Part shown: positions 10,701-22,700 of the stretch, piece after piece
How positions within the stretch are numbered: the first letter of the stretch is position 1
Layout: each line of letters starts with the position of its first letter
DNA from: Platanthera guangdongensis
Lineage: Eukaryota > Streptophyta > Magnoliopsida > Asparagales > Orchidaceae
Direction of reading: 5' to 3'
Length of the DNA stretch: 64,000 bases
Assembly (NCBI GenBank): GCA_039583875.1
Contig: CM077152.1
Coordinates: forward strand, 19,269,059 to 19,333,058
Notes under the pieces: generated by a model
Seen by the model: the letters and a program-made list of their open reading frames with translations, nothing else
Database searches by the model: none
What the model was told of the DNA's origin: nothing
Position numbers and translations under genes: made by a program

Positions 10701-13700
10701 AGATCTTGGTGGCTCTCTCCTCCAACGAGCAACCCCGCTTAGGTAGTCGCTATTCCGGCTCCACCGTATCCTCCACCACCGCCATCTTATCCACCTGCGG
10801 CCTCTCCTCCGACAACATTCGTAGACCCGTAACAACCTGGTATCAGAGGGAATCCTTTCTCGGATAGACTCTTTCGCTGCTCCACAACGTCGTCCCGTTG
10901 TTTTTGTACGTCGGCGCCGCCTCATCACCACTACGGCAAGCTCTAGGCTTCCCACCATTTCTGCAAGTCCAGCTCTGGGCTTCCAAGCCCACACAAGCCA
11001 ACGCACGTCGTCACCGGCGCTGATCCGTGCTCAGCAACAGAAGGTCACACGCCCTGAGGGAAGCCTCCGGTCGTCGAATCGGCAACAGAGGACTACACGC
11101 CTCGGTGGATCCACCGTGATTGACCCGCACGGTCTCCGTTCCAGTCAAGATCGCCACCGTCATCTCAACGAAGGGTTTCCTCGCTGGCCACGTCTACTCC
11201 AGCGGCAACCCAAACGAACAGCTTCGCGCAAGCAAGGCTCCTTTCCCGTTGCAACCGCGCCTTCGACGACATTCTTCCGCCCTTCAGCATCGACGCACCG
11301 GTGCGGGTAATCCACGCTACAGCTCCTCGATTTGGGGAGTTTCACGCGTGCCAGTTAAGAAGAAGTATTTTATTCCCAATTGGCCCTAGAGTTTCCTGTC
11401 TGAGCCCTTCTATTTCATTCTATTCAGAAGAAATATCTTATTCTAATTTGGGGCCGCCTATTTTTTAAACCCTTTCCCAAAAAAAGGGTGTACTTTAATA
11501 GGAGCAGTCGCGCCTATTATTTTGTTATCACTATTGGGCGGCGACGCGACTCCCGCGGCAACACCCAACAAGCCGCTCTGGAGGACTTTCCTCGACCCAT
11601 CACCTGATCCGTCTCTTGACAATCAAATCAACCGATGGGGGATTCGCAAAATTTTACGACTGCCCTCCAGGACGTGATGCAGACTATCATGACTACCATG
11701 GAAGCATGTTTTCAAGACGCTGAAACCCGGCATCGGGACGACATGGCCGCTATCACTGCCAGGTTAAATGAGCTGACCGTCTTCCTTCTCATGGTTACTA
11801 CGCCACCCACGAATCACGTCAGCAGCAGTCAAGTTCCGCTACCGCCGCTCATCCGCCAGGAGCCGCCACTGCAAACCCTCTTATGCCCTGAAGTTGTTAT
11901 TCTGTCACGCTATACCAAGTTGATAATTCCCACCTACGATGGGAAAACAGACCCCTTGGGTTGGCTTAAAAGGTGCGAACAATTCTTTGATCTTCAACAA
12001 ACTCTAGCAGCCGAACGATTTCCATTGGCATCCTTCCACCTTCTCGACTCAGCCTTACTTTGGGTCAATCGTCTCCTTATTGATCAGTCGGGTCTGACAT
12101 GGGACGACTTCAAGAAATTTTGCAACCTGCGTTTCGGCCCTCCAATTCGCAGCAACCCCCACGGTGCCCTCACAACACTCCGCCAGACGAGCTCCGTGGA
12201 AGAATATCTGGACCAATTTCAGCTACTTCTAGAACATGTTACATTGCCTTCAGAGATGCAGGTCAACATTTTCACTGTCGGACTTCGTGAACGTCTGCGA
12301 CTTGATGTCGAATTCGAGGCACCTCCAGATTTAGTGACTGTCATGAATCTGGCTAGGTTATGCGACTGTCGCCTCCAACTAGCACATGAGGCCTATTTCT
12401 ACACCGACTCGGGCATTCGACCAGGACAGTCCGAGAAACATCCAACCCTACTAGTCCGCAAACTATCTCGGGATGAGATGATCGAACGGCGCGCCAAGGG
12501 CTTATTTTTCAACTGCGACGAGCCTTACACGCGTGGCCACGGGTGCAAACGACTTTTTTATCTGCAAGTCGAGGACATTGACGATGAGGGTGTCGGATAG
12601 CGCAAGAAGTCATGGATCTCCCTCGAGCTTGAGGACAAGCTCGTTTTACAAGGCGGGAGAGATGTTATGGGTCGATAATTATGATCATATTATATTATTT
12701 ATTTGTTTTTATGTCGCATTCCTATTCTGTTGTTATGTCCAAGTCTGTCGTATTTCCTTTATCGTGATTTCTCTTTGAGTTCTTTTCTTTTGATGTCGAT
12801 TGTAAGTCCTATTTAAGGGGACCCGGTGTGTCTTGTATTGGCATGAATGAATAAAGTTCTAGTCTTATTCTCTTGTGTGAGATCTTGGTGGCTCTCTCCT
12901 CAAACGAGCAACCCCGCTTAGGTAGTCGCGGCTCCGGCTCCACGGTATCCTCCACCACAGCCATCTTCTCCACCCTTGGCCTCTCCTCCAGCAACATTCG
13001 TAGACCACCCGTAACACAAGCCCTAGTCTTTTCTCCATCATAATCTGGGTTCAACCTGTCGTGCCGCCCACCATATAGCTTGATAGACAACCGCAGTCTG
13101 CATTGCAGCAACTGAACACAACCAACTACGTGCGCATAATTCTCAGCCACCGGAGGGGCACCATCCAACCGTTGCATTCATCCCCTCGACGTGACAATCA
13201 TTGTAGCATAGGAACGAACAATTTGCTCGAACGGACGGTATGTTCGTTGAAATTTTCACGGGGATGCAAAAACTTTGTCATTGGCATCTCCCTCTTCTTC
13301 CACAACAAACCTTAGATCTTGATACTACTCCTGTTCCCTCCATGTCCGTCATCGTAGCTAGTATGAAGTCTGATTCGCCAACGGTCACTTTTCTTTTCAA
13401 CACAAGTTCTGTCGACCACATCGCAATCGTCAACGACCATTCATCCACAAGCGTCGACACCAACACCGCATCATTGTCGTCCCTCCTCTCTCGCAGGTCA
13501 AGTCTTCGCCATCTTCCCTAACTCCAGCGCCATCTTCCCTAACTCCAGCGGCAGAACCCAACACCACCCCTTATGCCCTACTTCAATCTTTGTGTCAACA
13601 TATCAGCCGACCGACTCAATTCTTTTCCCACCAGCTATCAGCACCACCTGTTGCTTCGTCCATGCCGACACAAACCCTTCCCTTCTTCAATGCACAATCA

Positions 13701-16700
13701 GTCCAACCACCACACAGTACAAGACCCGCTTTCGTTCTTCTTCTTCCTACAAACCTGTGTCAGCCCCACTCCTCCCCCAATTCCATCCACTACACAACAT
13801 TACATTCATTCATCCTCTACTTTTCGGAACACTCGCCCCACGGGTCACAACCGCCAAGCCAACAAGTCCTCAGGCACTGCCAATGATCAGGCCCCACAAC
13901 AACGTTAGGCTCCTTTCCCAACTTTGCACCCCATGTCTGCTCTCTCTAACATTTCACCACAGTATAACACATGTAGCTGTAAAGAGAGACCTCAAACCTT
14001 GTATATACTTATTGAATTAATTGTTACAAGTATGAATACATTTATATAGGAAAAGAGGAATGAGAGAAATCTCAATCCAAGATGGGGGACTAATACAAAG
14101 AGAGATAAAAGAGAAAAATGGGCCCCTAGATGGGCCCTTAATTAGGCTTTTCTAACACTCGCCCGCAAGCTGGAGCATACAAGTCGTAGGCACCAAGCTT
14201 GGACAAAAACTGGTAGTATAGCGGCCGGGAGAGAGCTTTAGTCAAGATGTCAGCAACTTGGTATGTAGCAGGAACATGCTCCAAATCTATCTTCTTTGAC
14301 TGTACTTTTTCCCGAATAAAGTGACAGTCAACTTCAATATGCTTTTTGCGTTCGTGAAAGACCGGATTCTTGGCAATATGTATTGTTGCTTGACTATCAC
14401 AAAATAGGGTCGTCGGTGATGAGAGACGAACACCCAAGTCTCCCAGAAGGCTCTCAAGCCAAGTTAACTCGGAAACAACAGCAGTCATAGCCCGATACTC
14501 GGCTTCAGCAGAAGAGCGAGCAACCACAGTCTGTTTCTTGCTACGTCAGGTTATGAGATGTCCACCGAAGTAGGTACAGAAACAAGTTGTGGAAGGTCTA
14601 TCATCAATGGATCCTGCATAGTCAGCGTCAGAGTACGCGACAAGAGATAGAGATATGGATGGCTTGTACACAAGCCCTTGTCCTGGAGCGTTCTTGAGAT
14701 ATCGAAGAATGCGCTCGACAACTTGAAGATGAGATGTCTGAGGAGCATGCATAAAACGACTCACAACTCCCACGGCAAAAGAGATGTCTGGTCGAATAAC
14801 CGTAAGATAGATCAGTTTCTCAACCAAATGTCTATAGTATTCCGGATTTGTAAGCAGCTTATCGGAGTCAGAGCTGTGGGCCGAGAGGTTGTGATTAGCG
14901 TCCATAGGAGTATCTGCAGGTTTGCATCCAGAATAACCGGCATCATGAAGGAGGTCCATACAATACTTCCTTTGGGATAACACAAGACCATCAGGGCGTC
15001 GTGCAACCTCAAGCCCAAAAAAATACCGAAGGTTGTCAGGATCTTTGATCTGAAAGGCGGAGTTCAACTGTTACTTGATATGTTGTATCCCTGTAGTATC
15101 GTCGGCAGTAATGAGCATATCGTCAACATAGACAAGTAGGATCACAGTTCCGGTTGACCGGTGTCGGGTGAAGAGAAAAAAGTCAGTCGGGCTCCGAATT
15201 AAGCCAATATCACAGACAACCTTGCTGAATTTTTCAAACCAAGCGCGCGGGGACTGTTTGAGACCATAAATAAATTTCCGAATATGACAAACCCAAAACT
15301 TTCCCGTGGTCTCAAACCCGCGAGGTTGGTGCATATAAACAGTCTCCTGCAGATCGTCGTTGAGGAAGGCGTTCTTAACATCCAGCTGATAAAGAGGCAA
15401 ATGACGATAAACAGCCAAGGAGAGAAGAACGCGTACCGTGTTCAATTTGTCCACCAGAGAGAAGGTTTCCTCATAATCATGGTCATGTTGCTAAGTAAAA
15501 CCCCGGGCCACAAGGCGGGCCTTTAGACGCTCAACGGTGTCATCAGTCGCATGTTTAACAACAAATACCCACTTGCAGCTAACACAGTGTTGGCCTGCAG
15601 AAAGAGCAACCAGATCTCAAGTCTGGTTAGCCCAGAGAGCCCGCATTTCATCGTCCATGGCCGCCTGCTACCCCGGGTGTTGAAGCGTCTCCTGCACAGT
15701 GTTAGGAATAAAAATAAAGGAAAGAGAGGTGGCAAAGGCATAGAGAGGTGGAGTCAGCCGATGGAGAGAAACGCAGTTGGCCAAAGGATGAGTTGTAGAG
15801 GCGGGAGCTGGATCTGCCGTTGTCGGGGTGTCGCTGGGAGCTGGGAGCTGGTGCATGGAATCATCCTTGGAGCGACGACGAGTGTAGACACGGGTAAGGG
15901 CGGAGGAACCCGAGGGGGGCAGGAAGAGAGGAGGAAGGAGATGGCAGAGAAGAGGGCGTGACAGGTACGGCAGGCCGGGGAAGAGGAGGAGAGGAAGACG
16001 GGGTGGGGGATGGTAAGTGGAAGGGCTGGTCTTCGCAGAAGGTGACATCTGCCGAGACGACTAGCTTGCCATCAGAAGGAGAGTAGCAAACATACCCTTT
16101 TTGAGTACGGGAGTAGCCAACAAACATATATTTTGCCGCCCGAGGAACAAGTTTGTCGGAAGGGGGCCAAGAAGATGAACATAACAAACACACCCGAAAA
16201 CCAGCAGGGTGAGAGATGTGGGGTTGGTGGAAGGATAGAGGAGTTGGATATGTGAGGCACAGTCAAGAACAGACAAGGGTAGGCGGTTAATGAGATGACA
16301 GGCTGTGGAGACCGCAAAATTCCAATATTCGATCGGAACCTGTATTTGAAACATGAGGGACCGAGCAACATCGAGAAAATGGCGATTCTTCCGTTCGGCC
16401 ACCCCGTTTTGCTGAGCAGTATAGGCACACGAAATTTGATTGATGACGTCAAATTTGGTGCATAGATTGGAGAAGGTGCGACCCGTATACTCGCGAGCAA
16501 TATCAGTGCGAAGGATTTTGATGGGGGTGGCCAACTGCATACACATCTCAAAAAAAGCACAAAACACATATGTAAGTTCAGTACGATTATGCAGTGAATA
16601 TAGTCACGTAGTACGCGAGTAATCATCAATGAAGGTGACAAAATACGAAATCCAAAGATACCAGGGACTTTATAAGGGCCTCATACATAAGAATGAACTA

Positions 16701-19700
16701 AATATAAAGGAGTACTACTCCTAGTACAGGCAGGGGGAAGGAAGAACGATGTTGTTTGTCGTAGATACAAGATTCACAAGAGAACTCCCGTAAAGGAACA
16801 TCAGGAAGAGCCAGCTTGAGAATCGGAAGGGGAGCATACCCAAGGCGGCAATGTCAATCGACAGTGGAGACGGCGGAGAGAAGAGTGGGTGAGATATCTA
16901 AGATGTAGAGCACATTCAACAGCTGCCCCTTACCAATGATACTCCGGGTGCGGCGATCCTGCATAAGAAAAGAAAAAGAAGAAGAAAAGGTTATGCAACA
17001 ATCAAGGTCGTGTGTCAGGCGACTAACAAAAAGTAAATTGAAAGAAGACCCCGGAACGTGAAGAACCGAGGAAACAGAAAGGGCCTGGGTAAGCTGGAGA
17101 GCAGCGACGCCAGAGACCGATAGGGTGTCACCATTGTCCACAGTGATACACGGAGGATGAGCTGTCTCGAGATACTGGGAGTGCTTCTGGGAGGTAATAT
17201 GGTGAGTAGTGCCAGAATCGACGATCCAGTGGGGGCTATGAGAGAGACAGGTTATACCTTCCGCAGAGAAAGACGCAACCGAGCCGGAGGAGCGGCCGAG
17301 GGCACATTGTAGCTGGTGGAGTTGGGTGCGGAGCTCATCGATATCTTGGCAGGTAGTGGACGTCGGATCCTGGGAAGAAGCCCCAGTGGGAGCAAGAGCA
17401 GTAGAGGAAGTAGCAGCAAAGTAGGGAGGGAACTCATGTTTGTTGTAACAGGTAGACTCAAGATGACCACCCCGGTCACAATATGTGCATTTCAGAGACG
17501 AACGACCACCACGTCCTCGTCCCCGAGACGGAGGCCGGCCCCCTTAAGTGGAAGATCCACGAGCAGGATGGGGGTCGGAAGGAGAGGCTGTTGAAGAAGA
17601 GCCGGTGCAAATCTGGGAGGAGCCTCAGTAGGAGGCGTAATTCTAAGCAGCATTGAGCAGACATAAGACAATGAAGGAGTCGTCGTGGAAGAAAGGATCT
17701 GGGCTCGAACACTATGCAGGTGGGGCGGAACACGAGACATCATCATCGCGATGGTGACAGCCTCTTTCTGGGCTTGTTGAGTAGCTAGATCAGTAATTGG
17801 AGGCTGATGTTGAATCCAAGCCTCGGACTGGGTCTTTGTCTGGGCAACGAAAGAGATCATATCACCGGGAGCACCAGGAGCAAGGTTTTGAAGGTCGGAT
17901 AGAATATCATATAAGTGCTGAAGACTGTTGTGCGCAGAGTAAAAAGAGTGGAGCTCCTCCCACATGGTCTTGGTCGTGTCATGATACATGGTTATCCTAT
18001 GGGGCTCGGTGTCCATAGAGTTGAGGAGCCAGGACTGGACCCGGCCATCATCGCGAAGCCAGTCATCGGAGGGAGCATCGGGGGTAGCTAGGGTCAAGTG
18101 GTGAAGAAGACCCTTTGTCTGCAGAACACGACGAACAGAGTGAACCCATTCGACGAAATTTTGTTTCCCAGTCAGAGAAATGATAGTAATCCGTAGCTCA
18201 TCACGGAGTTTGGAAGTCGTAGCAGCCGCACGGGCTGGCGGAGCAGAAGTAGCAGTGGATGCATCGGAAGCCATGCGGCTAGCAGAAGAGGTCGAGCTTC
18301 TAGCAAGAGAAGTCGGGCGGCTAGCAAGAGCGGTCGGGTGACTTGGCAGAGACGGTCGGGAGGCTAGCAAGGTTTGGACCAGGCGGCTAGCAAGAGAAGT
18401 CGGGCGGCTTGGCAGAGAAGGTCGGGCGGCTTGGCAGAGAAGGTCGGGCGGCTAGCAAAAGAAGCCGAGCGGCTAGAAGGAGAAGAGGCCGATGAGAGAG
18501 AGAAGTTGGCAGAGGAAGTAGTCGCACGGTCTCGGCGGACACACCAGCGACAAGGAAAGTCGCGACCAGGATGAGGCTAAGGGAAGAAGAGAGACCGCTA
18601 GCGACAAGACAGATCGCAGCGACTAGCGGTGAAGAGGTTAGAAGAGGAGTCCGCACGGTCAAGGTGAGTCCACCAGCGGCAAGGAGAGATACCACGACCT
18701 AGATGCGGACTGAGTCGAGAAAAGAAGAAAAAGAAACCGCAGCAAGCAAGTCCTATTATATTTGAAGCCTAGTCGCATCGTATCTTTTAGTGGTTTAATG
18801 TAATCATATTATATCGAGTCGAGTCAAGTCAAGTCAAGTCAAGTCGTAGATTTATCTTTAGTATTTTAATGTTTGATGTAATTACGGGTTTACCACCCGT
18901 GGGTCCTATAAATAGACCTTTAAGAGTCTTGTATCGGTAAGCAATGAAAGATTTCTATTTTTTGCCCCCTTGTGAGATATTTGGTGGCTCTTTCCTCTAA
19001 CGAGCAACTCCGCTTAGGTAGCCGCGGTCAAGGCTCCATTGTATATTCGTCATCTTCCCTGCCTCCGACCACTCCTCTGGCGACCTCTGACCACTCACAT
19101 AACAACTTTGGTATCAGAGTTATCCTTCCCTTCCGCCGGCAGCACTTCCTCAATTCCGAAGCCAGCCCTTCAACTATCAATACTCTGTTGATCCTCGACA
19201 ACAATTGAAATAGCCTCTGCTTCAATCCTCCGCGGCACACCCATTTCTTCATTCAAACACACCGACGGCAACAACTTCAACTCCTCCATTGACGACACCA
19301 TCAGTGATTGCGTTCCCACGAACTGTTTCCGCACGACATCTTTCGTGCGACATCCACCAGTACCTCCATCAGCAGTTGTACAACGCTGAATAACCAATCT
19401 TCTCGACGTTGCTCTCAACGCTGTCTGCGACATCAGCGATCGGCAGTTGGCGCCACTTCTTCTGTGATCAGTCGAGAAATCATCCTCTTTGGCTATCGAG
19501 AATCTGTCCAATTCTGGCTCTCAAACTGTCTGCCGCTCTGTGTAAGACTTGAACCTATTTTTGTTATGAAATATTTTATATTTTAAAGAATAGAATAATT
19601 CTCCTATTATGAAAATCAAATTCAGTGTCGATTTGACGTCGCACAATTTATTTTGATGTTCGAGTTTTTTTAATAGTTTTGCATCGTTCATTTCGTTTTG

Positions 19701-22700
19701 GATTCACTTTTGTTATGTTATGAAATCTTGCATATAATAAATCTTCGGTTATACTTATGTCGACTTGAAGAAGTACCTTGTCAACTGGAAGAATGGCTTG
19801 TTGACTAGACTATGTCGACTAGACTATATCGACTAGAAGAATGGCTTGTCGACATGACTATGACGACTGGAAGAAGTACCTTGTTGAATGGAAGAAATGT
19901 CAGTGGCGACTAGACATATATCTGTGTCGACCGGAAGCTTGTCTATGTCGAATGGAAGATCTTCGCGTCGACTGGTTGAGTTCCCTGTCAACTGGAGGAG
20001 TTCACGTCAACTGGAGGAGCTCCATGTCGACTGGAAGCGCTCCTTCAAACGGTGGTTGGGACTGTCTGGCTGGAATATTATATAATATCATATATCTATC
20101 TAATGTTTTTTTAACTTGACAAAGGTTTTAAGCGGTGGATATTGACTGTCGACTTTATCTATACAATAATATCTGACCGTTAACTTGTGGCTTGGCTTAA
20201 GCGGTGGACTATATTCCTCTAATTGGCCCTTCCTGTTCATTCCGCCTACCGGAGCTCTCGACCTGTTGATTGTTGTGTAGGGTTATTTTTATTCACCTTC
20301 CACTGGCTCAATTTTTTCTCCTCCTTGGTCGTCGGTGCTGGACAAGGTTAAAACTTGTTTTCTCCTACCCGCGCCTTTACTGTTGTGTTACTCGTGGGTT
20401 GTGTCGCCTGTGTGAACCTTGAGCCGACTTACTTTGCTACATTGTGAGCTTATTTCCTCCCTCTCTTGGCTTTTAAAAAGGGTTTCCAGTCAGGGTTCTA
20501 GGATTTTTTTTTTGTCCTTTACTCCCCCCCCCCCCCTCTTCATTTATTGCTCGATGGGATTTCCTGGCGGCCTGGGGTTTATTGGCTGGTTTTGCTTTGG
20601 AAATTACTTGTGTTGGCCGGTTGTATTAGATGCTCATGTGCTGGCTGTTTTGATAGGGTTTTTGCCTTGGACTTGGAGCTGCAATTGGCAGCCCTTGGTA
20701 CTGTTGTGGACAGCCATTGGAGCTGTTGTTAGCCGTCATTTGTGTTGCTATTGGGCTGTTGTTATTACCTGTTGTGGGTTGTCATTTGTTAGCTTTTGAT
20801 GTAATTCTTGGCTGCCCACTTGGTGGCTTTTATGGGTTCCCTCTTTGGCTCTTGAAAGAAATGTTGAGTGGCTGAATTTTGATTTGAATTTGTTTCCGTT
20901 TTGAGTCACTGAAGCTAGTCTTTCTCTAGACAACTCCTAGAGGTCGTAGTTGTAGTCGTCTTAAGAGTCTACTTATAACTATGTAACGACTAACGACGCA
21001 ACCCTAAAGTAAATGATTTACTTGATACTACAGAGGATGGCGTCCGGCGATAAACGCGGCGAGAATCCTATGAAGGACAAGGGTAAGGGAAATGTTGTGG
21101 TGAGTCATTACCGCTTTGATTATGTATACATTTGAATTATTTTGAATTATGAACATGCAGGACTATTTGACTTTGAGCTACTTTCTTGCATGGACATTGA
21201 ATATGAATTGAGTTAAAGAAATTCAAAAATTTGAAATCACTCAAAAGATGAAATTGCTAATAAGCTAAACATGCATTAACAAGCGATGAAAATTCAAAGG
21301 GAAAAAGTTATATAACATTTCTTATATTTTGAAAATGAATATGAATGAAATATGAAAAGAATAAGAAATTGAGTGCGTCGACGCATCGAAAAGCTAAGGT
21401 TCAGTCTTGTAGAGGGGTAGAGCAACAGACTCTTACACCTTGTAGGAGGTAGAACTCCTACACCCCGTAAGGGGGTTGAACTCCTACAAAAGTTGATACT
21501 TAAATGTTGAATCTAGGAGGCATGGAAGTCTGTTGCATTGTTAAACGCCCTAAAATGGGCATTGATACGGTGGGCCCAGATGTTCGAGAAAATTGAAATT
21601 GACCCTCAACATTTCAAAAGAACAAATTTTGATATGAATTTTGAACTGAATATTGAAATGAATAAGAATGCAGGAAATAAGAATTCAATACCATAAATTA
21701 TTTATTTATGTTCTACTAGCTCACTGTACAATACCTTACCTGCTTATTATTTTACGATATATGTTCATATAGAATTGCTAACTGCATATTGATGCTGATT
21801 TTTCGTGTTTGTCTTTAGTGTGGTTGAACAGGTAAGGAATTCACTTAATTTTTGAAACTAATTGGTTGTCAATTTCTTTTTTTAGGATCTGATCGTTAGT
21901 GCACTAGGCCCTGCTAGGAGGATACCTATGGAGGCAAAAAAGAAGCAAAGGGAAGACGTTGTTTGCCCACGGGTAAGCATTTGTTTTTAGATTTGTTAAA
22001 GTCTATAAATGAGATAGATATGTTTACCTGTTTTTCTCTGTACTCTGGTTAGGCATGATGTGAAGAATAAAAAGTTATTGTATGTGTCTCCTGACTATGT
22101 TATTAAAGGTACAAGGCGCACCGAGGCGCAAAGGGGTCCTGGAGCCACGGCGCGGGTGCGCGCCCAAGGAATGTGAGGAGCAAATATGAAAAATAAAATA
22201 AAATCGGTGAATTGGGCCGCCCGATTCACTGAAAATCGGTGAATTGGGCGCCCGATTCACTGAAAATCGGTGAATTGGGCGCCCGATTCACTGAAAATCG
22301 GTGAATTGGGCGCCCGATTCACTAAATAGCCTAACAATAGGCTTAGCTAGTTTATGAGTGTGTGATGGAAGATGGATGATGGATCATAAGATGGGCAAAG
22401 GAAGGTAATGTGAATACAATTCCATTGATTCCAGAAAACTGTTGAAATACCATTAATCCAACGTTGGATAATCTTGGAATCAAAAGGTAATAGAGTGGTA
22501 ACAGATGAATATTGAGAAGGAAAAAGGTGAAGTCAGGATAATCTACATGAACCATAATGATAGTCGGTACAGGCAGTACAGTAAAAAGTGTATGGTAAAT
22601 ATACTGATAAGACATCTATCTCTGAAGCAGGTTATGTTCATTATTTTTTCTATTAAATAGCATATTAAAATGACAACATTGAACACATAAAAATCAAATT

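Larger units (their letters stand above)
10484..13016 (+). mobile_element. TR-GAG element: complete gag-only LTR retrotransposon
   Basis: Two LTRs (10484-10834 and 12663-13016, TGTTA...TAACA), PBS, a 785-bp leader, one intact gag frame and a PPT, with no protease, RT, RNase H or integrase. Flanking 5-mers CAAAC (10479-10483) and CAAGC (13017-13021) look like a target duplication with one mismatch. This is the layout of TR-GAG elements described in plants: non-autonomous elements that encode gag only. The two LTRs differ by roughly twenty substitutions by eye, so the copy is not recent. Confidence 0.85.
13978..18750 (-). mobile_element. Ty1/copia element, 5' LTR missing, decayed
   Basis: Read on the minus strand: a leader with short repeats (18300-18740), gag, protease, integrase, RT, RNase H, PPT and 3' LTR (13978-14157). 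The same family as the better-preserved element at 46715-51962. The 5' LTR is gone: the leader stops at ~18750 against a foreign LTR whose own first ~45 bases are missing, so one deletion removed both ends. Confidence 0.85.

Noticed and set aside
13573..14020. Serine/proline-rich frames as a possible gene
   Set aside because: All three frames are similarly open because the stretch is C/T-rich; no conserved motif.
22199..22325. CRISPR-like array
   Set aside because: Units are contiguous with no unique spacers, in a plant nuclear genome; a tandem repeat.
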